A stretch of 8,386 nucleotides of DNA from Candidatus Aminicenantota bacterium (GCA_027365515.1 DAHXMK010000107.1:1-8386); one strand, 5' to 3'. Shown: positions 1 to 5,280, counted from the first letter of the stretch. Program-made: numbers and translations. Notes: generated from the sequence alone by a model not told the origin.

Positions 1-1214
1 CCGCTTTTCTCAACCGCCAGGTCGGAGCGACGACTCCTGGGTTTTCGAGCCTCGTGGCCGTTGGCTCGAAGCAGATTTTCTCGATGGCCGGCGGGCTCGC
101 CGTGAAAGAGGTCGAATGCGATGAGCGGCTCGAAGGCGTTCAGTTCGAGCTGCCCGCCCTGCGCGGCGAGCGTTATCGCAACGTCATTTGCGATGACCTG
201 GAAGCAGACCTGGTTCACGACTTCCGGAATGACGGGATTGACCTTGCCGGGCATTATGGTCGAGCCCGGCTGAACAGGAGGAAGGTGTATTTCTCCGAAG
301 CCGGCTCTAGGCCCGGACGAGAGCAGCCGCAGGTCGTTGCAGACCTTCGACAGCTTGACCGCTATTCTTTTCAGAACGCCGGAGAGCTGGACGAAGGCGC
401 CGGCGTCCGACGTCGCCTCGACCAGGTTCGGCGCCGTGATCAGAGGCAGCCCCGTTATCTTGATCAGCTCCTCTCGGACCTTCGCGGCGTAGCCTGCCAC
501 CGTGTTTACGCCAGTTCCGATGGCGGTCGCCCCCAGGTTCATTTCGTGAATGAGCTTCGACGCCTCCCGGAGCCGCTCGATGTCCTCTCCAACCGTGACC
601 GCCCAAGCGGTGAACTCCTGGCCCAGCGTCATGGGGACGGCGTCCTGCATCTGGGTCCGCCCCATCTTGATCACTTCTTTGAATTCCTCGCCCTTTGACG
701 CGAAGGCTTCTGCGAGAAGTTCCATGGCCGAAGCGAGGTCCCCGATCATCCAGATGGCGGCCAGCTTGAGCGACGTGGGATAGACGTCATTCGTTGACTG
801 GGAAAGGTTGACGTGGTTGTTGGGGTGGCAGGCGGCGTAATCTCCACGCGCCCCGCCGAGGATTTCCAGCGCCCTGTTGGCGATCACCTCGTTAGCGTTC
901 ATGTTGGTCGAAGTGCCGGCCCCGCCTTGGATGACGTCAACCACGAAGTGGGCGTCCAGCGCCCCAGACTGAACTTCGCGAGAAGCCTCGGCGATCGCGC
1001 CGCCGACTCTAAGATCAAGCTGTCCCAGTTCCATGTTGGCGCGCGCTGCCGCCTCCTTGATCGCCCCCAAAGCTTTCACGAGGCTTCTGTATCTGGAAAT
1101 GGGAAGGCCGGTGATCGGGAAGTTTTCCACCGCCCTCATCGTCTGTACGCCGTAGTAGGCCTCGGCCGGAACCTGCTTTTCGCCAAGGCTGTCGTGTTCC
1201 GTGCGAAAAACCAT
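1..1214 (-). CDS. aspA: Aspartate ammonia-lyase (aspartase), 3' end beyond window
   Basis: Reversible deamination of L-aspartate to fumarate and ammonia, a cytosolic homotetramer of the fumarase/aspartase superfamily. The frame is open from ATG at 1214 to the window edge (404 codons). Visible family blocks: TSTNMNANE (residues 101-109), CHPNNHVNLSQSTND, GRTQMQD (185-191), the stretch LGATAIGTG, and the superfamily signature GSTIMPGKVNP (317-327) with the catalytic-loop serine at 318. QMQDAVPMTLGQEF and LRLLSSGPRAG favour aspartase over class II fumarase. The start is supported by AAGGAGGAG (1220-1228), 5 nt upstream. A TATACT hexamer (1254-1259) could be a -10 box, but I see no good -35. Odd: family similarity runs to QLELNAFEPLIAFDLF (to residue 370) and then stops. 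The remaining in-frame codons do not resemble the roughly 100-residue C-terminal domain expected here, so a frameshift, rearrangement or assembly join near 105 is possible. Confidence 0.93.
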   Translation of the reverse strand, partial: MVFRTEHDSLGEKQVPAEAYYGVQTMRAVENFPITGLPISRYRSLVKALGAIKEAAARANMELGQLDLRVGGAIAEASREVQSGALDAHFVVDVIQGGAGTSTNMNANEVIANRALEILGGARGDYAACHPNNHVNLSQSTNDVYPTSLKLAAIWMIGDLASAMELLAEAFASKGEEFKEVIKMGRTQMQDAVPMTLGQEFTAWAVTVGEDIERLREASKLIHEMNLGATAIGTGVNTVAGYAAKVREELIKITGLPLITAPNLVEATSDAGAFVQLSGVLKRIAVKLSKVCNDLRLLSSGPRAGFGEIHLPPVQPGSTIMPGKVNPVIPEVVNQVCFQVIANDVAITLAAQGGQLELNAFEPLIAFDLFHGEPAGHRENLLRANGHEARKPRSRRSDLAVEKS

Positions 1215-1569
1215 GAAGACTCCTCCTTCACGCCGGAATGAGGCGCTTGTGGAAGTATAACCCAAAACCACCTACGGACTGCTTCCGCCGCGAGGCGAAT
1301 TGGCGTTGCTTGTGGATCGCCGCGAGCGGGCCTTCCCCGCGCCTGCGGCGCTCTTGGGGGAGCCGTTGGCGCCGGTCCGAAACGTCAGAGGGAAGAGGCG
1401 AGAGCCTGCCTGGCGTTTCTCCCCGCCGCCATCCGTCTCCCCCACGTCCTTCGGACTCTCTGGAAGGCCCGCGCTGCAAACGCTTTCGCATTCCCTCGAC
1501 GCCGTTGTGACACAGTTATCGTCGGTGTAGGAGTGTGGGGTGTTCTACTCTCTCTCTTTATAGAAAAAA

Positions 1570-1721
1570 GGAGCGGCCCAAGTCCCGGACCACCTGCTTC
1601 GTCAGGCTTCGCGGTCCGAGGCGCTCCAAGTACGAAGGTACGAGTCGGCCTCGTCCCGCTTGCCTTCCTTGCATCTGGCCCAATCCTGGGCCGCGCCATT
1701 CGTCGCTTCACTCCGAATGGC
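1570..1721. repeat. Cluster of three hairpins (structured intergenic element)
   Basis: Three successive dyads. (1) Nested stem 1570-1627: GGAGCG (1570-1575)/CGCTCC (1622-1627), CGGACC (1586-1591)/GGTCCG (1613-1618), and CCTG (1593-1596)/CAGG (1603-1606). (2) GGCCCA (1677-1682), ATCC loop, TGGGCC (1687-1692). (3) GCCATTCG (1695-1702)/CGAATGGC (1714-1721), an 8-bp perfect stem with an 11-nt loop. A further TGGCT/AGCCA hairpin (1746-1759) and the dyad TGTCA-G-TGACA (1761-1771) follow. No T-tract follows any of them, so they are not ordinary terminators. They lie directly upstream of a RAYT relic, which fits REP/BIME-type repeats, but a structured RNA is not excluded. Confidence 0.55.
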
Positions 1722-1785
1722 AGGTCAGTTCCGGTCAACAAGCGATGGCTTTAGAGCCAATGTCAGTGACACAACACTGATTACA

Positions 1786-1814
1786 TTGACAGGGACGATT
1801 GCCGGGAATAGGAT
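1786..1814 (+). promoter_or_regulatory. Candidate promoter ahead of the RAYT relic
   Basis: A perfect -35 TTGACA (1786-1791), a 17-nt spacer and TAGGAT (1809-1814; four of six match TATAAT) point at the ATG at 1820. The distance to the ATG is very short, so a transcript would be nearly leaderless, or the match is chance. AGGA (1811-1814 region) also sits about 6 nt before the ATG as a possible weak ribosome site. Confidence 0.3.
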
Positions 1815-1819
1815 GAATC

Positions 1820-2068
1820 ATGGCTAGGCTCACGCGGGTTGCGGCTTCCGGACGCCCTGATCACGTGACGCAGTGAGTGGAGAGGGGACAAAGGGCAGCA
1901 GTTATACTGATTACTCAATTGGGTGGCCTCGTGGCGTGGGCGTCGGTGCTAAATGGCGGCATGATTGAAGCGGAGGTGAAAGCGGCCAAGCGCTGCGAGA
2001 GAACTTGCCGCCCGCTGGAATCGCCCAGGCTCATCGAGAAGTTGGAGGGGTGCATTGGATTCGGATGA
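1820..2068 (+). pseudogene. Decayed REP-associated tyrosine transposase (RAYT, Y1/IS200-like), internally deleted
   Basis: Reading one frame from ATG 1820 gives MARLTRVAASGRPDHVTQ and then an in-frame TGA (1874-1876). This closely resembles the usual RAYT N-terminus, in which MARL-RVV-PG-PHHVTQRGN is typical. The same frame reopens and ends with ERTCRPLESPRLIEKLEG before TGA at 2066-2068, which resembles the RAYT C-terminal block (ERTGRPLGS-FIEKLE-LGR). The central catalytic part, with the HUH metal-binding histidines and the nucleophilic tyrosine, is absent. About 65 codons remain after the stop, against roughly 150-300 residues for an intact enzyme. Conserved glycines in the C-terminal block have become C and E, consistent with drift. 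RAYTs mobilise REP palindromes, and palindromes surround this relic. Family assignment is from remembered consensus, not a search. Confidence 0.65.
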
Positions 2069-2095
2069 AATTTATTTGGAATATGGGTATTGGCC

Positions 2096-2704
2096 ATGAG
2101 AGCTTGGCGGTCAGTTACAATGGCTCTAGCCATTGCGGGTTCAATAATTGGATGTGCGCCGGCGTACTCTACTGCGAAAAGTCCAGGAAAGAGAGCCGAA
2201 CCGCCTATCAAAGAGCTTTTCTCATTGATTGACAGCAGGCAAGCGGAGGCCAATACGATAGCGGCTGAAATTCAGTCGAGCCTTCTGAAACTGCACAATG
2301 AAGCTAATGGTGTGACGGAAATCGTTTTCGCGGTTGGACCATTGATCGCAAAATTTCCTGGCAGCAAGCTAGAAGGCGGCGTCCTTGATTTGCATCACAA
2401 TGACCATGATTACCGGATTTACTTCAACAGTCTATCCCCAAAACCTATATGTTGGTCCTTTAGTCGCGAAAATGGGGAGTTGTTAATCAGGGTAAAGACA
2501 CCTCGGCTTTGTGATGCCTCACTAATGGTTGACGCAGGTTTGTATGAAATCTATATGGTCGAAGATAAAGATTTGTGCTGGCAGTGGTTTCTCGATTGGT
2601 CTTATACAAACAATGGTCAATTCGCGGGTGTCGGGGGACACCAATACGGACATTGGGTAGAAAAGAAACTAAAGGAACAAAGGAGCAAGTGCCGCTGTCA
2701 ATGA
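2096..2704 (+). CDS. Predicted lipoprotein of unknown function
   Basis: A 202-residue protein from ATG 2096; a TTG two codons earlier (2090) is an alternative start. I do not recognise the family. The N-terminus looks like a lipoprotein signal: basic residues (R2, R5), a hydrophobic run (residues 7-18), then a lipobox-like I17-I18-G19-C20, predicting lipidation at C20. A charged, proline-containing linker follows (about 25-40), then a predicted helical stretch (SRQAEANTIAAEIQSSLLK), then a region rich in aromatic residues with several tryptophans. The mature part has five further cysteines, at -ICWSF-, -RLCDA-, -LCWQW- and the C-terminal KCRCQ, so disulfides are conceivable. No strong ribosome site precedes either start. 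Third codon positions are much less GC-rich than in aspA or rimO, suggesting foreign origin or weak selection. It stands alone between a RAYT relic and a repeat field, with no operon partner. It is probably a real gene because of the coherent signal peptide and the length of the frame. Confidence 0.62.
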   Translation: MRAWRSVTMALAIAGSIIGCAPAYSTAKSPGKRAEPPIKELFSLIDSRQAEANTIAAEIQSSLLKLHNEANGVTEIVFAVGPLIAKFPGSKLEGGVLDLHHNDHDYRIYFNSLSPKPICWSFSRENGELLIRVKTPRLCDASLMVDAGLYEIYMVEDKDLCWQWFLDWSYTNNGQFAGVGGHQYGHWVEKKLKEQRSKCRCQ

Positions 2705-2787
2705 TGCGTGAATGGGATCCAAAGGTCAGGTGGCAGACGGGCGAAAATTGTGGGCAGATATTGAATCTCGACAGTATCTCCTTGTGA

Positions 2788-2898
2788 TTCGGGGGACACG
2801 ACACTGACATCGAGAAGCATCTCCGCGCCAAGCCTTCCCGCTTGGGCTGCCGCTGGGGGGACTTCTTCGCCCAGGTCATCCTTGAGGCTTGCGCATGA
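2788..2898 (+). other. Possible 3' remnant of a lost coding sequence
   Basis: An open frame without its own start runs from just after a stop (2785-2787) to TGA at 2896-2898. It translates to a peptide containing DIEKHLRAKPSRLGCRWG and FFAQVILEACA. From about 2806 nearly every codon ends in G or C, as in the housekeeping genes and unlike the neighbouring lipoprotein gene. That is what a truncated tail of a native or element-borne gene would look like. I do not recognise the family, and chance cannot be excluded for about 30 codons. Confidence 0.25.
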
Positions 2899-2922
2899 TC
2901 CCGGGGTCATGATCCCGGGGTC
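2895..2922. repeat. Tandem 14-bp repeat, two copies
   Basis: ATGATCCCGGGGTC is repeated exactly twice head to tail (2895-2908, 2909-2922). Each unit is a near-palindrome around CCCGGG (TGA-CCCCGGGG-TCA type). It lies just past the possible coding remnant and 60 bp before the REP-like hairpin. Similar GGGGTCA ends are, from memory, common at the borders of RAYT/IS200-type elements in this kind of genome; that link is inference. Confidence 0.7.
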
Positions 2923-2983
2923 ACATCTTGCTTTCTAGCATTTATCTGTTCTGAGGAACGGGTATCCTGCTTCCCTTGAGCTT

Positions 2984-3005
2984 GTAGCCATTCCGCAGGA
3001 ATGGC
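2984..3005 (+). repeat. REP-like hairpin with GTAG foot
   Basis: GTAG (2984-2987) is followed immediately by the perfect stem CCATTCC (2988-2994), loop GCA, GGAATGG (2998-3004). A conserved 5' tetranucleotide GTAG/GGAG at the foot of a palindrome is the known hallmark of REP sequences mobilised by RAYT transposases. With a RAYT relic 900 bp away this is a plausible REP, but only one copy with a GTAG foot was found in the window. Confidence 0.45.
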
Positions 3006-3011
3006 CGTCCC

Positions 3012-3121
3012 GGCGCCGTTGGGCCTAGAGCAAGGCAGGCGAGGCGGAAGGCAGCGACTCGTACTTGATGTACTCGGAGCTGCCGTACGCCGAAGCCTAA
3101 CGCAGCTATAGGTCCGACGCC
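3012..3121. repeat. Nested imperfect palindrome of about 110 nt
   Basis: Successive paired blocks: GGCG (3012-3015)/CGCC (3118-3121), CCTA (3024-3027)/TAGG (3109-3112), AGGC (3033-3036)/GCCT (3095-3098), GGCAGC (3050-3055)/GCTGCC (3079-3084), and an inner GTAC (3061-3064)/GTAC (3070-3073) around a TTGAT loop. Together they fold into one elongated, bulged arm. This looks like a dispersed non-coding repeat (MITE-like) or a structured RNA. There is no associated gene and no T-tract. Confidence 0.5.
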
Positions 3122-3152
3122 GCCGGCGTGCAAAAGGGTGGGGTGGGGCGAG

Positions 3153-3185
3153 ATTGCTTCCGCTGGCTCACGCCAGCGTCGCAAT
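3153..3185. repeat. Two-tier inverted repeat
   Basis: The outer ATTGC (3153-3157) pairs with GCAAT (3181-3185). The inner CGCTGGC (3161-3167) pairs with GCCAGCG (3172-3178) around a TCAC loop. The GATTGC...GCAATGAC frame around a variable hairpin resembles a common dispersed intergenic palindrome in environmental bacteria (remembered, not searched). Confidence 0.55.
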
Positions 3186-3240
3186 GACAAATGCGAATGG
3201 ACTTCCGCAAGGCCGATGGACGGCCAAGGAACTTGGCTAG

Positions 3241-3310
3241 AAGCCGCTGAACGAGACGGGGAGAAGCGTTAAGCCTATTCAATGAGCGAGTGAACGCTTC
3301 GAGACGGCTT
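3241..3310. repeat. Two-tier inverted repeat with longer arms
   Basis: The outer AAGCCG (3241-3246) pairs with CGGCTT (3305-3310). The inner GAAGCGTT (3263-3270) pairs with AACGCTTC (3293-3300), enclosing a 22-nt loop. The motif GAGACGG also occurs as a direct repeat (3253-3259, 3301-3307). There is no coding content and no T-tract. Confidence 0.5.
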
Positions 3311-3324
3311 GGAAGCGGATTCGT

Positions 3325-3343
3325 GCCGCCGCGAAGCGGCGGC
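3325..3343. repeat. GC-rich 8-bp hairpin
   Basis: GCCGCCGC (3325-3332), loop GAA, GCGGCGGC (3336-3343). A perfect stem but without a following T-run on either strand, so a terminator role is not supported. Confidence 0.5.
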
Positions 3344-3487
3344 GCCCATCGGCCTTGCGCCTCCGTCGAGCGCGCAACGGCGCCTACGGTTCCCGGGGCG
3401 GGCCGAAACGGCAAGGTTGAAGGTTGAATTAAAGGAGGAAGCGCCACCTTTCGTACTTCATCATTCATACTTCATACTTGTCTCTAA

Positions 3488-3534
3488 GCGGGGGTATCAG
3501 CGAGCGAAGCGAGCGGGTATCTTTTTGTCCCCGC
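3488..3534. repeat. Inverted repeat enclosing GTATC and CGAGCG direct repeats
   Basis: GCGGGG (3488-3493) pairs with CCCCGC (3529-3534). Inside lie two GTATC copies flanking a core that carries CGAGCG twice. A CTTTTTG tract sits at 3521-3527, inside the outer stem. The composition is typical of dispersed intergenic repeats; function unknown. Confidence 0.4.
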
Positions 3535-3666
3535 AAAGAATTGCTTCGAGGAAGGGGAGAGTGGGCAGTGAGGCCGGAGCCGCAGGAGTTCCCTCGAAAG
3601 CATCCCTCTGCGGTGGGCTTTGCCCAGCCGAACGTTGGGCGGGAGGGGCCCCGAAGGGCAAATAGA

Positions 3667-3696
3667 GCGCTCCGCTTGGCTTGACAAGCGGAGCGC
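3667..3696. repeat. Perfect 11-bp hairpin downstream of the tRNA
   Basis: GCGCTCCGCTT (3667-3677), 8-nt loop, AAGCGGAGCGC (3686-3696). In the tRNA's direction (minus) a T-rich tract TTTTTCTTTTT (3698-3708) comes before the hairpin rather than after it. On the plus strand the hairpin is followed by A-runs. It is therefore not a canonical rho-independent terminator on either strand, although it may still end or protect the tRNA transcript. Confidence 0.5.
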
Positions 3697-3724
3697 GAAA
3701 AAGAAAAACCGCCCGCCCAATTCA

Positions 3725-3812
3725 TGGCGGAGAGAGAGGGATTCGAACCCCCGTTCCCTTGCGGGAAACCGGTTTTCAAGACCGGCGCCTTCGGCCGCTC
3801 GGCCATCTCTCC
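3725..3812 (-). tRNA. tRNA-Ser(TGA)
   Basis: An 88-nt cloverleaf including an encoded CCA (3725-3727) and discriminator G (3728). The acceptor stem GGAGAGA (3806-3812) pairs with TCTCTCC (3729-3735). The anticodon stem CCGGT/ACCGG encloses loop CTTGAAA, giving anticodon TGA (3776-3778), which reads serine UCN codons. The long variable arm (TTTCCCGCAAGGGAA region) is the class II hallmark of serine tRNAs, and the T-loop reads GGTTCGAATCC. It lies 44 nt beyond the ribF stop on the same strand but has its own promoter. A minus-strand open frame through it, containing GEMAERPKAPVLKTGFPQG, is only the translated tRNA. Confidence 0.97.
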
Positions 3813-3822
3813 GTAGGGAGAA

Positions 3823-3851
3823 AGATTAGCGGTCCAAGTGGAAAACGTCAA
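3823..3851 (-). promoter_or_regulatory. Sigma70-type promoter of tRNA-Ser
   Basis: On the minus strand: -35 TTGACG (3846-3851), exactly 17 nt spacer, -10 TAATCT (3823-3828). The transcription start would fall at about 3816, a few bases before the mature tRNA 5' end at 3812. It occupies the gap between the ribF stop and the tRNA, so the tRNA need not depend on read-through from the rimO operon. Confidence 0.72.
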
Positions 3852-3856
3852 GAGGC

Positions 3857-4807
3857 CTAGTAGAACATGCGTCTCTGGAGGCTGTTGGTGGCGAAGAAGG
3901 AATGGGCCGACGTGACGTCGGAGGCGATCGCCTCCTTCAGCGCTTCGACCGACGGGAATTTCATTTCTGGCCTCAGGAACTGGAAGAAGAAGCAGCGGAT
4001 TCTCCGTCCGTAAAGGTCTCTGCCGCCTTTCAGCAGGTGGACCTCGACCGAGACTTCGTTGTCGCCGAAGGTGGGCCTGACGCCAAGGTTGGCGACGCCG
4101 GGGAGGAGCGGGTTCTCGCCGATGTCCACGGCGGCGACGTAAACGCCGTGGGCCGGGACCAATTCGTTCTCTATTGAAAGGTTGGCGGTGGGAAAGCCGA
4201 GGGTCGCGCCTCGCGCGTCGCCGTGGCGGACGACGCCTTCAATTATGTACGGGCGGCCGAGGAGGCTGACCGCTTCTTCCATTCTTCCCGCGGTCAGAAG
4301 CCCGCGGATGCGCGTCGAGGAAACGTCGCTGCCCTCCACCTGTAGCTTTGGGATTGCCTCGGCCTTGAAGCCGAGTTCTTTCTCAAGGCCCCGAAGCAAC
4401 TCGATGTCCCCGCGCCTTTGGCGCCCGAAGCGGAAGTCCTCGCCGATGTAAATTTCTGCCGGTGAGAGCCCTTTGGCCAGGAGGCGGACGAATTCATCCG
4501 CTTCCATGCTCGCGAACTTGTCGTCGAAGGGGATTTCGATCAGGAGCTGAAGGCCTAGGTAGGAGAGAATGTCCCTCTTTTGGGGAAGCGTAAGAATCAG
4601 GGCCGGCGCGGCCTGGGGGTGGAGGACCTTCAGGGGGTGCGGCTCGAAGGTGACGAGCGCCGAAGTGCCGCCCTCCTCCCTGGCCCTCGAAAGGACTTTT
4701 CGCAGAAGGCGCTTGTGGCCCCGGTGGAGGCCGTCGAAGTTGCCGATCGTCGCTATGACCGGCGGCGAGTGGTGGGGAATGTTGTCCAGCCTGTCGAGAA
4801 GGATCAT
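3857..4807 (-). CDS. ribF: Bifunctional riboflavin kinase / FAD synthetase
   Basis: Phosphorylates riboflavin to FMN and adenylylates FMN to FAD in the cytosol. The protein is 316 residues, the family's usual size. The N-terminal nucleotidyltransferase domain shows GNFDGLHRGH (22-31), DFRFG (124-128) and SSTRIR (163-168). The C-terminal kinase domain has GRPYIIEGVV (184-193), LGFPTANL (203-210) and the late block VEVHLL...DLYGRRIR. The frame extends 25 codons upstream of 4807, but that extension is arginine-rich and lies inside pgpA. The ATG at 4807 overlaps the pgpA stop as ATGA, so this start and translational coupling are preferred; the ribosome site itself is weak. Last gene of rimO-pgpA-ribF. 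No FMN riboswitch is visible, as expected for an internal operon position. Confidence 0.95.
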   Translation of the reverse strand: MILLDRLDNIPHHSPPVIATIGNFDGLHRGHKRLLRKVLSRAREEGGTSALVTFEPHPLKVLHPQAAPALILTLPQKRDILSYLGLQLLIEIPFDDKFASMEADEFVRLLAKGLSPAEIYIGEDFRFGRQRRGDIELLRGLEKELGFKAEAIPKLQVEGSDVSSTRIRGLLTAGRMEEAVSLLGRPYIIEGVVRHGDARGATLGFPTANLSIENELVPAHGVYVAAVDIGENPLLPGVANLGVRPTFGDNEVSVEVHLLKGGRDLYGRRIRCFFFQFLRPEMKFPSVEALKEAIASDVTSAHSFFATNSLQRRMFY

Positions 4808-5280
4808 AGCAGCGTCCAAACGAGGCAGGTGATCAGCCCGGCCAAGAGGCCGGCAAGGACGTCGTCCATGACAACGCCCCACCAGCCCGGCAGCTTTTCC
4901 ATCCTGTCTATGGGAAAGGGCTTGAGAATGTCCAAGAGCCTGAAGAGAATAAAGCAGAGCAGCGCCCGCGCGAAGACCGGCGGGTTGAGGGCGAATGCCG
5001 CCGTGACGCCGGCGACTTCGTCAATGACAACCCACTGCGGATCCTTGAGGCCGGTCGCGGCCAGCACCTTTGGAATGCTTGCGGCTGAAGCGGCGATTGA
5101 AAGGACGAATACCGCCAGCGGAAGGATGTAGCAATGAGGGGCCCCGATGAAGAAGGCCGGCATGTAAAGAAAGAAGCCGACGGCCGCGCCGACCGTTCCG
5201 GGCATCCTCGGCGTGAAGCCGAGGCCCATGACGGAAGCGGTCATGACGGCCCAGCGCGGGCCTTTCGGCGCATCAGCCAA
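4804..5280 (-). CDS. pgpA: Phosphatidylglycerophosphatase A
   Basis: Dephosphorylates phosphatidylglycerophosphate to phosphatidylglycerol at the inner membrane. 158 residues, normal for PgpA. Motifs in order: GLGFTPRMPGTVG (19-31), DPQWVVIDEVAG (80-91) with the acidic pair D87/E88, the block RLLDILKPFPI (114-124), and GWWGVVMDD (132-140) with D139/D140. Hydrophobic segments at about 34-70, 90-116 and 140-157 fit a membrane protein. The start is taken as TTG at 5280 because AGGAGA (5286-5291) sits 5 nt upstream; the next in-frame ATG (5244, residue 13) has no comparable site and would trim the N-terminus close to the first motif. It overlaps the rimO stop by 8 nt and the ribF start by 4 nt, so all three are probably translationally coupled. 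Confidence 0.95.
   Translation of the reverse strand: MADAPKGPRWAVMTASVMGLGFTPRMPGTVGAAVGFFLYMPAFFIGAPHCYILPLAVFVLSIAASAASIPKVLAATGLKDPQWVVIDEVAGVTAAFALNPPVFARALLCFILFRLLDILKPFPIDRMEKLPGWWGVVMDDVLAGLLAGLITCLVWTLL

Larger units (their letters stand above)
1215..1819. other. Intergenic region between aspA and the RAYT relic
   Basis: No credible gene in about 600 bases. Open frames on both strands here are arginine/proline-rich, overlap one another and lack recognisable domains. The first part (1240-1530) is GC-rich with only short inverted repeats. From about 1570 it becomes a series of perfect hairpins, annotated separately. A pyrimidine-rich stretch, then a TATAGAAAAAA tract, sits at about 1543-1569, just before the first hairpin. 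Confidence 0.6.
2705..3724. other. Repeat-rich intergenic region
   Basis: About 1 kb without a credible intact gene. Open frames on both strands are low in domain-like content and rich in R, P, S and G. The region is dominated by inverted repeats and short direct repeats, each annotated separately. A short direct repeat TTCATAC occurs twice with 7-nt spacing at 3464-3477. The density of unrelated palindromes suggests that several dispersed elements have accumulated here. Confidence 0.6.

Noticed and set aside
5..45. tRNA-like string (CTCAACCGCCAGGTCGGAG...GACTCC)
   Set aside because: No T-loop consensus, no acceptor or D-arm, and it lies within the aspA reading frame.
54..1241. Plus-strand open frames at 54-698, 550-783 and 813-1241
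   Set aside because: They are antisense to the well-supported aspartase and have no domains; high GC opens the opposite frames.
1385..1741. Minus-strand 118-codon frame upstream of aspA
   Set aside because: Arg/Pro/Ala-rich with no ribosome site or domain, and it covers the hairpin cluster.
1915..2253. Minus-strand frame across the RAYT relic and the lipoprotein start
   Set aside because: Antisense to two better-supported features; no ribosome site and no recognisable motif.
2987..3343. CRISPR array
   Set aside because: Repeats are different palindromes without a constant unit or regular spacers, and there are no cas genes.
3106..3665. Frames at 3106-3468 (minus) and 3309-3665 (plus)
   Set aside because: They translate through inverted repeats; composition is that of spurious frames in dispersed repeats.
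3465..3851. Minus-strand frame containing GEMAERPKAPVLKTGFPQG
   Set aside because: This is the tRNA-Ser gene read as protein; the peptide is a familiar artefact of class II serine tRNAs.
4808..4882. 25-codon N-terminal extension of ribF
   Set aside because: Arg-rich and unlike the family, it overlaps pgpA, and the ATGA junction gives a better start.
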